DNA from: Clostridiales bacterium UBA1316
GTDB taxonomy: Bacteria > Bacillota > Clostridia > Oscillospirales > Oscillospiraceae
DNA: 27,726 nt
NCBI GenBank assembly: GCA_002307055.1
Contig: DBTM01000058.1
Coordinates: 1 to 27,726 of the forward strand
Reading direction: 5' to 3'
Shown: one piece after another, positions 14,743-22,113 of the stretch
Numbering within the stretch: the stretch's first letter is position 1
How the letters are laid out: each line of letters begins with the position of its first letter
The notes under the pieces: generated by a model
The model's input: the letters and a program-made list of their open reading frames with translations, nothing else
Told to the model about the DNA's origin: nothing
The model's database searches: none
Translations under genes and position numbers: made by a program

Positions 14743-15090
14743 ATGTTAACTGTAAAAGAGTACATGAAGTTACCTTATAACTATATTGTCAAGCCTATTA
14801 CCGATCAAAGCGGCGCATATTATTATGCGACTGTCCTTGAACTGGACGGATGTCAGAGTACCGGAGAAACTTTTGAGGAAGCCTATAATAGTTTACTCGA
14901 AGCGATGGAAGGCTGGATAGAGACAAAGCTTGACAATAATTATCCGATACCCGAGCCTGTATCACCTGAACAGTTCAGCGGCAAATTTATCGTTCGTCTG
15001 CCGAAATCTCTGCATTATAAGCTCACACTGGAAGCAGAGCGTGAAGGGGTGTCTCTCAACCAATATGCGCTTTATAAGCTGAGCCGGTAG
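14743..15090 (+). CDS. HicB-family antitoxin-like protein, orphan
   Basis: A 115-residue protein from ATG 14743; the open frame extends upstream to 14656, but that part is AT-rich and unlike the family. Residues 10-75 match the HicB partial RNase H-like fold: a YYYATVLELDGCQSTGETFEEA segment in short parts, with the ELDGC turn and EAMEGWIET helix. The C-terminal part, GKFIVRLPKSLHYKLTLEA then EGVSLNQYALYKLS, is a ribbon-helix-helix DNA-binding domain. HicB proteins neutralise the HicA mRNA nuclease and repress their own operon. No HicA (about 60-80 residues) is found on either side: upstream is an unrelated divergent gene, downstream a terminator. It may be a stand-alone regulator or the remnant of a toxin-antitoxin pair. 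The ribosome-binding site (GAGAGA) is weak. Confidence 0.8.
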   Translation: MLTVKEYMKLPYNYIVKPITDQSGAYYYATVLELDGCQSTGETFEEAYNSLLEAMEGWIETKLDNNYPIPEPVSPEQFSGKFIVRLPKSLHYKLTLEAEREGVSLNQYALYKLSR

Positions 15091-15108
15091 TAATATCCAT
15101 ATAAAAAA

Positions 15109-15146
15109 AATGCTGCAGCCTGATGACTGCAGCATTTTTTATTTTT
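15109..15146. terminator. Bidirectional terminator between hicB-like gene and lysC
   Basis: AATGCTGCAG (15109-15118) and CTGCAGCATT (15127-15136) form a 10-bp stem, with a T-run to the right and an A-run to the left. It serves the plus-strand antitoxin gene and the minus-strand lysC, whose stop is at 15147. Confidence 0.88.
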
Positions 15147-16355
15147 TCAGGATTCGAAGAATTTGGCGTGGATGGCGGCGACGGCACGGTCGGCGTCGGC
15201 TTCATCGACGAGGACGGAGACCTTGATTTCGCTGGTGGAAATCATGTTGATGTTGATTTTCGCGTCGAAAAGCGCTTCAAACATCTGGACGGCGATACCG
15301 GAGGAATTGACCATACCGGCACCGACCATGCTGACCTTTGCGACGTTGGCTGTAACGCTTATTTCTTTAAAGCCGATAACGCTCTGCTGTTCCTTCAGGA
15401 CTTTTTCCGCCTGCTCCATATCGAACTTGGCGACAGTGAAGCTGATATCCTGCGTATCACCTCTGCCGATGGACTGGAGGATGATATCGACGTTTATATT
15501 AAGCTTCGCCAGGACCCGGAATACTTTAAAGGCAATGCCGGGTTCGTCCTTCACACCGATCAGGGCGATTCTGGCGACGTTGGAGTCCTTGGCGATACCG
15601 CTGATTTTTGTCTGTTCCACTGTTGTTTCCTCCTTGACTTTTGTACCGGGCTTTCTGACAAAGCTGGACAGCACCTCCAGATTGACGCCATAGCGCTTTG
15701 CCATTTCAACAGAGCGGTTATGGAGCACCTGCGCACCGAGGGACGCCAGTTCCAGCATCTCATCGTAGGTAATTTCCTGGAGTTTTTTCGCGTTTGGCAC
15801 TTTTCTGGGGTCGCTTGTAAAAACGCCTTCCACGTCGGTGTAGATTTGGCAGAGGTCGGCATTCATCGCCGCCGCAATCGCCACAGCTGTCGTATCGGAT
15901 CCGCCGCGGCCAAGCGTCGTAATATCGTCGTATTTATTAACACCCTGGAACCCGGCCACGATGACGATCCGCCGTCCGTCCAGTTCTTTTTTTATACGGT
16001 CGCAGGCAACCTTTTTGATGCGCGCATTGCCGTATTCGGAATTCGTCTGCATGCCGATTTGCCAGCCGGTCAGCGAAACAACGGGCAAACCCATTTTTTC
16101 AAGCGCCATTGCCATCAGCGCAATCGACATCTGTTCGCCGGTTGACAGCAGCACATCCATTTCCCTCTTGGACGGACGCGGATTGATCTCCGCCGCCTTT
16201 TCGATGAGATCGTCGGTTGTATCGCCCTGCGCGGACAGAACGACAACAACATCGTTGTTATCAATATAAGTATCGGCAATAATGCCTGCCACACGCTTGA
16301 TTCTTTCGGCATCAGCGACGGAGCTGCCGCCGAATTTCTGAACAATAAACGCCAT
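15147..16355 (-). CDS. lysC: Aspartate kinase
   Basis: A 402-residue monofunctional aspartokinase, which phosphorylates L-aspartate in the first step of lysine, methionine and threonine synthesis. The N terminus MAFIVQKFGGSSV has the K-F-G-G-S nucleotide-binding motif at residues 7-11. LSTGEQMSIALMAMAL and TLGRGGSDTTAVAIAA belong to the kinase domain, and two ACT domains fill about residues 265-400 (VALIGVKDEPG-like and VSMVGAGM starts), providing allosteric control, usually by lysine and/or threonine. The start ATG at 16355 has GGAGG upstream. It follows hom on the same strand after 121 bases. No lysine riboswitch or T-box is recognisable in that gap. Confidence 0.96.
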   Translation of the reverse strand: MAFIVQKFGGSSVADAERIKRVAGIIADTYIDNNDVVVVLSAQGDTTDDLIEKAAEINPRPSKREMDVLLSTGEQMSIALMAMALEKMGLPVVSLTGWQIGMQTNSEYGNARIKKVACDRIKKELDGRRIVIVAGFQGVNKYDDITTLGRGGSDTTAVAIAAAMNADLCQIYTDVEGVFTSDPRKVPNAKKLQEITYDEMLELASLGAQVLHNRSVEMAKRYGVNLEVLSSFVRKPGTKVKEETTVEQTKISGIAKDSNVARIALIGVKDEPGIAFKVFRVLAKLNINVDIILQSIGRGDTQDISFTVAKFDMEQAEKVLKEQQSVIGFKEISVTANVAKVSMVGAGMVNSSGIAVQMFEALFDAKININMISTSEIKVSVLVDEADADRAVAAIHAKFFES

Positions 16356-16476
16356 TACAAATCCTCCATTGTCAACGCTTTGTCATTGTCATGATGAAGA
16401 CAGTCATAAAATACCGACAAAACCGATAAGCTATATCAATACCGCTGATATAGATATAAGGCTGTCGGGCACTATT

Positions 16477-17679
16477 TTATATAATCCTGAAGGATGAAAG
16501 CGCCGGTAGCTCTTTAAAGAGCGTGTCCGCCTGCCTTTTACTCATGACAGCTGTTATAAATGCCGCCTCTCCGTCTTTGCACCCGCTGATGACGGAAACC
16601 TCGCCGAAAACACGCTTGATTGTATTGGTATCCGCCGATGTCCGGACATACCAGGCATTCTCCAGCAAATCGATATCATAGATCATATCCGGGCTGCCGT
16701 CGGCCCAGCTCAGCCATTTTCTCGCGTTGACATGCTTGGCCGCGTCGATGATATCGGCGACAACAGCACTGGCTGTGGGCAGCTTTCCCGCGCCCGCGCC
16801 GTAGAACATGACGTCGCCGATGGCGTTGCCTCTGACGACGATACCGTTCATAACACCCTCAACGCCGGAGATCAGATTCTCTTCACTGACAAGATGCGGC
16901 GCGACATAGACGGCAATTTGTTCGTTATCCATATGAATCGCGCGCCCGAGCAGCTTGATTTTATAACCGGCTCTGCCGGCGTTGCCGATATCGCCGAGTG
17001 TGACCGATTCAATGCCCTCTGTCGATACAAGGTTCGGGTAGACATGACGTCCGAAGCACAAAGCCGCCAGAATGCAGATTTTTCTGCACACATCTTGGCC
17101 TTTGATATCCGCGTCAGGATTTGCCTCCGCGTAGCCGTTAGCCTGCGCCTGGCAGAGCGCGGTATCGAAGGCGACGCCGCTTTTGACCATTTCCGTCAGG
17201 ATATAATTCGTGGTACCGTTTAAAATACCATATATCTCATTTATCTTATTCGCGGCGAGGCACTGTGTGATTGGCCTGATAATCGGTATTCCACCGCCGA
17301 CGCTTGCTTCAAATAAGTAGTTGACGCCCTTATCCCGCGCAAGCTGCGTCAGCTCATAACCATGGGCCGCAACAAGCTCTTTGTTGGAGGTGACAACGCT
17401 CTTGCCCTTTTTTAGGCTCCGGCGCGTAAAATCAAGGGCTACTCCGGCACCGCCGATCGTCTCCACAACCACCTTGATATCCGGGTCGTTTTCAACGACT
17501 GAAAAATCCTTGATAATCAAATTTTCATAAGGACTGCCTGTAAAATCCCGGACATCGACGATGTATTTAACCCTGATGTCCTGTGCCGCGTTTTGGGATA
17601 TCATGTCGGAATTTTTTTCTATGACTTCCATAACGCCGGATCCTACTGTGCCAAACCCCAGGATCGCTATTTCAAACAT
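16477..17679 (-). CDS. hom: Homoserine dehydrogenase
   Basis: A 400-residue enzyme that reduces aspartate semialdehyde to homoserine with NAD(P)H. The Rossmann motif is GFGTVGSGV at residues 8-16. The catalytic region contains GILNGTTNYILTEM and EANPDADIKGQD, with the conserved Lys and acidic residues of the family. An ACT-like regulatory region occupies about residues 330-400. The ATG at 17679 follows an unusual run of eight G residues (17687-17694) that serves as the ribosome-binding site. The promoter lies at 17749-17777, and lysC is the next gene downstream, so the two may form one transcription unit. Confidence 0.96.
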   Translation of the reverse strand: MFEIAILGFGTVGSGVMEVIEKNSDMISQNAAQDIRVKYIVDVRDFTGSPYENLIIKDFSVVENDPDIKVVVETIGGAGVALDFTRRSLKKGKSVVTSNKELVAAHGYELTQLARDKGVNYLFEASVGGGIPIIRPITQCLAANKINEIYGILNGTTNYILTEMVKSGVAFDTALCQAQANGYAEANPDADIKGQDVCRKICILAALCFGRHVYPNLVSTEGIESVTLGDIGNAGRAGYKIKLLGRAIHMDNEQIAVYVAPHLVSEENLISGVEGVMNGIVVRGNAIGDVMFYGAGAGKLPTASAVVADIIDAAKHVNARKWLSWADGSPDMIYDIDLLENAWYVRTSADTNTIKRVFGEVSVISGCKDGEAAFITAVMSKRQADTLFKELPALSSFRII

Positions 17680-17748
17680 CCCAAATCCCCCCCCAACTTA
17701 ATCTATTTTGCTTGAGTAAACTGTGTATATACCTTTTCGTAATTTAGT

Positions 17749-17777
17749 ATACTACCATAGTATGTTTTATTGTGCAA
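17749..17777 (-). promoter_or_regulatory. Sigma-A promoter of hom(-lysC)
   Basis: Minus strand TTGCAC (17777-17772), a 17-base spacer and TAGTAT (17754-17749). The leader is about 65 bases with a G-rich end and no obvious attenuator. Confidence 0.6.
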
Positions 17778-17826
17778 CCATTTTGATTGGCAAAGCAATA
17801 TACTTTTGTAAGGAATGGTTATCATT

Positions 17827-18900
17827 ATGCCTGAAAATAAGCATCTGCGCCGCGGGCTGTACTGCCTCTACGGCGCTGCGAGCATCATCCTCATATGGCT
17901 TATTCTCAGGTACGCGCTGCCGTGGCTTTTACCTTTTATCGTCGCCATTGTCATCGCCCGCCTGATAGAGCCGATTGTCCGCCAATTAACTGAGCGTTAT
18001 CAGTTTCGTCGCGGCGCCGCTTCAGCCGTTTGCACCGTTATCATCTTCGCGGCTTTAATCGCACTGACGGTTGTGATTATCGGCCGGGCCGTTATAGAGC
18101 TGACGGCGTTTGTTAAAGATCTTCCGACACTCTTAACGAGTATCACAAAGACCATTTCAATAATCGGGGACAGTGTCAACGGCTACATCAAGTCCGCGCC
18201 GCCGGAAATCCAGGATTATATGAAAAACGCGTTTGACGGCTTAGCCGACAAGGGCGCCCAGCTGCCCGCCTCGCTTTCCGGCGATATTCTTGGGCTTTTG
18301 TCCGACATCGCCAAATTCACGCCGAAGCTTGTTCTGTTTTTCTTCACGTGCGCGCTGAGCGTGTTTTTCATGAGCTGCGGCTATAAGGACGTTACCGCCT
18401 TTATCCTGCGCCAGGTACCCAAAAGCCGTCACAGCTCGTTCAGTGATTTTAAAACGGATCTTTTCAGCACCTTCGGCAAATGGCTCAGGGCGGAGCTCAT
18501 GCTGGCGGGCATAACCTTTGCTGAGATGACCGCCGCTTTTTTATTGATGCGGATTGATTTTGCCATTCTGCTCGCGCTGCTCGTCGCTGTTGTCGATCTG
18601 CTGCCGGTGCTCGGCTCAGGGGCTGTTCTTGTACCGTGGGCGATTCTGTCGATGATCGGCGGGAATATAAACAACGGCATCGCATTAATCGTTGTCTTCG
18701 GCGTCAACACCGTTGTCCGCAGCATTCTTGAACCGAAAATGATTGGCAGGCAAATCGGCTTGCCGCCGATTGCCACGCTGATTGCCATGTACGTCGGCTT
18801 TTGCTCCGTCGGCGTCCTGGGCATGGTTCTCTTCCCGATCGGGCTGATTATGGTCAAGCACCTCAATGACAAAGGCTATCTGAAGCTCTGGAAAAACTGA
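17827..18900 (+). CDS. ytvI: AI-2E family permease, YtvI-like sporulation membrane protein
   Basis: A 357-residue polytopic protein of the AI-2E/UPF0118 family, with hydrophobic segments near residues 12-50, 60-88, 165-185, 225-285 and 300-345. The central region between the second and third segments is amphipathic, as usual for the family. PKSRHSSFSDFKTDLFSTFGKW and LPVLGSGAVLVPWAI in short pieces, and LEPKMIGRQIGLPP, match the branch that includes YtvI of spore formers. The start is ATG at 17827, twelve bases after AAGGA; the ATG at 17815 abuts that site. The gene is divergent from hom and followed after 34 bases by the TSUP pair. The YtvI assignment over other AI-2E members is an inference. 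Confidence 0.78.
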   Translation: MPENKHLRRGLYCLYGAASIILIWLILRYALPWLLPFIVAIVIARLIEPIVRQLTERYQFRRGAASAVCTVIIFAALIALTVVIIGRAVIELTAFVKDLPTLLTSITKTISIIGDSVNGYIKSAPPEIQDYMKNAFDGLADKGAQLPASLSGDILGLLSDIAKFTPKLVLFFFTCALSVFFMSCGYKDVTAFILRQVPKSRHSSFSDFKTDLFSTFGKWLRAELMLAGITFAEMTAAFLLMRIDFAILLALLVAVVDLLPVLGSGAVLVPWAILSMIGGNINNGIALIVVFGVNTVVRSILEPKMIGRQIGLPPIATLIAMYVGFCSVGVLGMVLFPIGLIMVKHLNDKGYLKLWKN

Positions 18901-18934
18901 GGTGACGTTAAGAATGCTTTGAAAGGACAAGCTT

Positions 18935-19291
18935 ATGCCGACAAAAATTAAATGCGCTGTCGCCGGGGCGCTGGCCGGGGCTTTTAATGGCTTTTTCGGC
19001 GCGGGCGGGGGGATGCTTCTTGTTCCGCTCCTGATTCGATGGGTCAGGATGGACGAGCGCAAAGCGTTCGCCACATCCGTGTTTATCATACTGCCGCTGT
19101 GCGCCGTCTCAGCCGCTGTGTATCTTATAAAGCTCCGCATTGACTTTACACTGGCTCTTCCCTATCTGATCGGCGGTTTGGCGGGCGGATTTATCGGCGG
19201 CTGCTGTTTTAAAAAGATACCGACGACGCTCCTGCACCGCGCTTTTGGGCTGCTGCTGATTTACGGTGGGATCAGGAGCTTATTTTCATAG
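18935..19291 (+). CDS. TSUP family transporter, half-length (first of pair)
   Basis: A 118-residue membrane protein of the sulfite exporter TauE/SafE family (TSUP), with about four hydrophobic segments. GFFGAGGGMLLVPLLIRW is the conserved first-repeat motif of TSUP proteins, and AFATSVFIILPLCAVSA follows it. A full TSUP protein has about 250 residues in two inverted halves; this is one half. The second half is the next gene, so they probably assemble as a heterodimer. AAAGGA lies seven bases before the ATG. It exports or imports small organic or sulfur-containing anions in known cases; substrate here unknown. Confidence 0.82.
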   Translation: MPTKIKCAVAGALAGAFNGFFGAGGGMLLVPLLIRWVRMDERKAFATSVFIILPLCAVSAAVYLIKLRIDFTLALPYLIGGLAGGFIGGCCFKKIPTTLLHRAFGLLLIYGGIRSLFS

Positions 19292-19307
19292 ATTTGGGGC
19301 TGCTTTT

Positions 19308-19661
19308 ATGCGTTTTATCGTCTCTGTCCTTGCCGGGCTCATGACCGGCGTGATCTCCGCCTGGGGCATCGGCGGCGGCTCTCTGCTTGTTGTTTACATG
19401 ACTGTTTTCGCCGGTGTCTCGCAGCAGGCTGCGCAGGGCATCAACCTGATGTACTTTTTGCCGACCTCCCTTTCCGCCCTCTATTCGCATAAGAAAAACA
19501 AGCTCGTCGAAACGAAGCTTGCCTTATACGCCGCCGCCGCGGGTGTTGTAACCGCCGCCGCCGCGTCCTTTGCCGCCTCCGGCATCGATACGTCGGTTAT
19601 GCGCAAAATATTCGGGGTGTTTATTATCCTGATCGGTCTGTCGGAGGTTTTCAGGAAGTAG
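19308..19661 (+). CDS. TSUP family transporter, half-length (second of pair)
   Basis: A 117-residue membrane protein starting MRFIVSVLAGLMTGVISAWG, with GIGGGSLLVVYM as the repeat motif and AAQGINLMYFLPTSLSAL after it. It mirrors the preceding gene. The start was set at ATG 19308; an in-frame GTG at 19266 would overlap the first gene but has no ribosome-binding site. The gap to the first gene is 16 bases. The stop codon TAG (19659-19661) lies inside the hairpin repeat at 19658-19684. Confidence 0.82.
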   Translation: MRFIVSVLAGLMTGVISAWGIGGGSLLVVYMTVFAGVSQQAAQGINLMYFLPTSLSALYSHKKNKLVETKLALYAAAAGVVTAAAASFAASGIDTSVMRKIFGVFIILIGLSEVFRK

Positions 19662-19684
19662 GGGCGATTCACGAATCGCCCGCC
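19658..19684 (+). repeat. GC-rich hairpin repeat (GTAGGGGCG type)
   Basis: GGGCGATTC (19662-19670) and GAATCGCCC (19673-19681) form a 9-bp stem with a 2-base spacer, preceded by GTAG and followed by GCC. It begins at the stop codon of the second TSUP gene and ends one base before the ruvX stop, filling the 24-base convergent gap. It may act as a bidirectional terminator without U-runs. Confidence 0.65.
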
Positions 19685-19685
19685 G

Positions 19686-20096
19686 TCACTTGAGGCTGGC
19701 CAGATAGCCTTCCAGAATCAGAGACGCGGCGACGGCATCGACGGTTTGCTTGCGTTTTTTACCGCGGACATTCACCTCGTTGAGGATGCGGTGGGCGTCG
19801 ACGGTCGTTCTGCGTTCGTCCCACAGGACAACCTTGAGGCCGAAGTTATCACGGAGCATAGCCGCCAGCGCCTCGCTTTTTTCGGCGCGCGGGCCGAGGG
19901 TGCCGTTCATGTTTTTCGGATAACCGAGCACGACAACGCCGATGCCGCGCGACGCGGCTTCACCCGCGATTTTCTCAGCCGCACGCTCGGGCGACCATTC
20001 TGTGATGACAAACGCCTCACCGGCAATTGTCCCCCTCTCATCGGACACCGCAATCCCCGTCCGCGCGTCCCCGTAATCCACAGCCATAATTCTCAT
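19686..20096 (-). CDS. ruvX: Holliday junction resolvase-like / pre-16S rRNA nuclease YqgF
   Basis: A 136-residue protein with the RNase H-like fold of YqgF/RuvX: MRIMAVDYGDARTGIAVSD with the catalytic Asp at residue 7, VVLGYPKNMNGTLG, LWDERRTTVDA and the C-terminal DAVAASLILEGYL. The enzyme takes part in 16S rRNA 5' end processing and has been proposed as a Holliday junction resolvase. AGGA lies upstream of the ATG at 20096. The YitT gene ends 41 bases upstream, so they may be co-transcribed. Confidence 0.94.
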   Translation of the reverse strand: MRIMAVDYGDARTGIAVSDERGTIAGEAFVITEWSPERAAEKIAGEAASRGIGVVVLGYPKNMNGTLGPRAEKSEALAAMLRDNFGLKVVLWDERRTTVDAHRILNEVNVRGKKRKQTVDAVAASLILEGYLASLK

Positions 20097-20137
20097 TGGT
20101 ATATCCTGTCCTTCAGCTTCAAAACATATCGAAGCAG

Positions 20138-20998
20138 TTAGTGTATGTTCTTTTTGTTGTTTCTGCCGCCCATGATGTCATAGACATCGGAAATGGTGAC
20201 GAAGGCGTTTTCGTCGTTATCGCTGACGATGCCTTTGAGCTTTGACACCTCCAGGCGGGTAATGACGGAATACAGAATCGTTGTATCCTTGAGTGTGAAG
20301 CCGCCCTTGCCCTCCATGATGGTGACGCCGCGGCCCAGGCGGTCACGGATGGCCGCCGATATATCCGCGCCGTTGGCTGTAACAATCATCGCCGCTTTTG
20401 CTTCGTTGAGGCCTTCGATTGTGATATCAATGACCTTAAAGGCGATGAAGTACGCGAGCAGAGAATACATCGCTCTGTCCCAGCCGAAAACAATTCCGGC
20501 GCTGCTTAAAATGAAGATGTTGAAAAACATGACGATCTGCCCGACGGAAAAAACGATGCGTTTACTGAGCACAATGGCGACAATCTCGGTGCCGTCCAAC
20601 GAACCCCCGTGGCGGATGATGAGGCCGACGCCAATGCCGAGGATGACGCCGCCAAAGACAGCCGCCAGCAGAACATCCTCTGTAAGGCCGGGAATGGGGT
20701 GAAAAATTGACACCCAAATCGAAAACGATATGATTGAAAACAACGAGGATAAAACAAAGGTTCTGCCTATTTGCTTATATCCGAAAATGAGAAACGGTAT
20801 GTTGAGCGCAAAGGTGAACACACCGAGCGGAATGTTCGTTAAATAGCTCGTAATAATAGAAATACCGACGATCCCGCCGTCTATAATGTTATTTGGGATC
20901 AGGAAGAATTCGAGTGCGGCGGCGGCGATAACAGTGCCTAAAAATAAGATAACGTACTTTCTGATCGTTTTGAAAACCATATGAGTGTTTTTATTCAA
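20138..20998 (-). CDS. YitT family membrane protein with DUF2179 domain
   Basis: A 286-residue protein with five or six membrane segments in residues 5-185 (including FLGTVIAAAALEFFLIPNNI, GVFTFALNIPFLIFGY and VFGGVILGIGVGLIIRHGGS), followed by a cytoplasmic DUF2179 domain of about 80 residues starting at AAMIVTANGADISAAI. GGSLDGTEIVAIVLSKR is the family signature. The start is probably the TTG at 20998, seven bases after GGAGG; the ATG at 21004 nearly touches that site. Function is not established for the family; membership of a transporter superfamily has been suggested. RuvX lies downstream. Confidence 0.88.
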   Translation of the reverse strand: MNKNTHMVFKTIRKYVILFLGTVIAAAALEFFLIPNNIIDGGIVGISIITSYLTNIPLGVFTFALNIPFLIFGYKQIGRTFVLSSLFSIISFSIWVSIFHPIPGLTEDVLLAAVFGGVILGIGVGLIIRHGGSLDGTEIVAIVLSKRIVFSVGQIVMFFNIFILSSAGIVFGWDRAMYSLLAYFIAFKVIDITIEGLNEAKAAMIVTANGADISAAIRDRLGRGVTIMEGKGGFTLKDTTILYSVITRLEVSKLKGIVSDNDENAFVTISDVYDIMGGRNNKKNIH

Positions 20999-21041
20999 CG
21001 GCATTCCTCCTCAATTCGTGCGATTCATAAGGCCCTGATAT

Positions 21042-21088
21042 AGATGTATCTTTTTCGCGGTAATTTATACGGCGGAAAAGATACATCT
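21042..21088. repeat. Long inverted repeat downstream of the esterase gene
   Basis: AGATGTATCTTTT (21042-21054) and AAAAGATACATCT (21076-21088) form a 13-bp perfect stem around a 21-base loop, eight bases past the esterase stop. It probably protects the mRNA end or stops transcription before the YitT gene, but no U-run follows. Confidence 0.6.
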
Positions 21089-21096
21089 TTACACTA

Positions 21097-21993
21097 TTAT
21101 TTCAGATGCTTATCCAAAAACGCGAAGGTCTTGTCGAGCTGCTCCTTGTCGTTCCAGCGGAGTTCGACGCCGCCGTGGTTGTAACCTTCGAGGATTTCGA
21201 TTGTTGCGCGGTCCGGGCCGCAAATCTGCTTGATTTTTTCTTCAAGCAGGTGCGCCTGAACGACGGGAACGGTGCCGTCGTCGGTGCCGTGCTGGGCGAA
21301 CAGCGGGGGGAATTCCGGGGTGATGAAATTCAGGGGGTTGGTGAAATACATGAGTCCTGTGATTTCGCTTGAATGCGCGCCGAGCCAGACTCTGTCAATA
21401 TCCGGCATCATGGGGTCGTTGATGGATAATCTCTCTACCTCTTTGTCCTGGGTGATGATGTCAAAGACACCGAACCAGCTGACCGCAGCCTGAACGCTGC
21501 TTGAATACCCGGCATTGCCCTGCGTGAAATCCTCGAACGCCGGGTTTCCCTGCGTCGCCGCCGCCATCACGGTGTAATAACCGCCGGCACTGTCGCCGCA
21601 GGCGGCAAACCGGCTGCCGTCGAGCTTATATTTTGCCGCGTTGGCACGCAAAAAGCGGATGGCTGCTTTGACATCGAAAAGTCCGGCGGGATATTTGGCT
21701 TCGAAGCCAAGGCGGTATTCAACGGAGGCGACGGCGTAACCGCGGTTGATGCCGTCAAGCGCCTGCAGCAGCTGCGTGTCCCGCTTGGCGCCGAAAATAA
21801 AGGCGCCGCCGTGGATAAAGACCAGCGTCGGGAACGGGCCGTCCCCCTCCGGCGGCAGATAGATATCCAGCGCCTGATTCGGGGACTCGGACGCGTACGG
21901 GATGTCCAGATACTTTCTTCTGATTTGGCTGACATCGATGGTTTGCCCCTCCATCGTGCCCTGGGGCGGATCGATAATTGTCCAGGTTTCCAT
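21097..21993 (-). CDS. Alpha/beta hydrolase, BD-FAE/esterase-lipase type (paralogue 1)
   Basis: A 298-residue cytoplasmic esterase. HGGAF at residues 61-65 is the oxyanion-hole motif of the hormone-sensitive-lipase/BD-FAE group, the nucleophile is S135 in GDSAGGYY, the acid is probably D239 in HGTDDGTVP, and the base is H273 in YNHGG. All catalytic elements are present. The protein shares about 70% identity in its first 60 residues with the gene at 22114-23010, and the same length. No signal peptide is seen. The likely role is cleavage of acyl or feruloyl esters taken into the cell; the substrate is unknown. Confidence 0.9.
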   Translation of the reverse strand: METWTIIDPPQGTMEGQTIDVSQIRRKYLDIPYASESPNQALDIYLPPEGDGPFPTLVFIHGGAFIFGAKRDTQLLQALDGINRGYAVASVEYRLGFEAKYPAGLFDVKAAIRFLRANAAKYKLDGSRFAACGDSAGGYYTVMAAATQGNPAFEDFTQGNAGYSSSVQAAVSWFGVFDIITQDKEVERLSINDPMMPDIDRVWLGAHSSEITGLMYFTNPLNFITPEFPPLFAQHGTDDGTVPVVQAHLLEEKIKQICGPDRATIEILEGYNHGGVELRWNDKEQLDKTFAFLDKHLK

Positions 21994-22078
21994 TTTTAGC
22001 CCTCCGGATATGTAAATATTTTTATTAAGTTGATCGGCTTAAACAGCAGCTGATAGCTGTTTCATTATATGAGATGCC

Positions 22079-22100
22079 GTAGGGACGCCCATTGGGCGTC
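22079..22100 (+). repeat. GC-rich hairpin repeat (GTAGGGACG type)
   Basis: GACGCCC (22084-22090) and GGGCGTC (22094-22100) form a 7-bp stem with a 3-base loop, preceded by CCGTAGG. It lies between the two esterase genes, directly after the stop of the second one on the minus strand. Confidence 0.6.
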
Positions 22101-22113
22101 AGCGTCTCCACCT

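Noticed and set aside
15123..16145. A 340-residue open frame on the plus strand
   Set aside because: It is antisense to lysC, begins inside the terminator region and has Asp/His/Gly-rich low-complexity composition typical of shadow frames.
16356..16476. Lysine riboswitch or T-box before lysC
   Set aside because: The 121-base gap has no conserved core of either class and is shorter than a lysine riboswitch.
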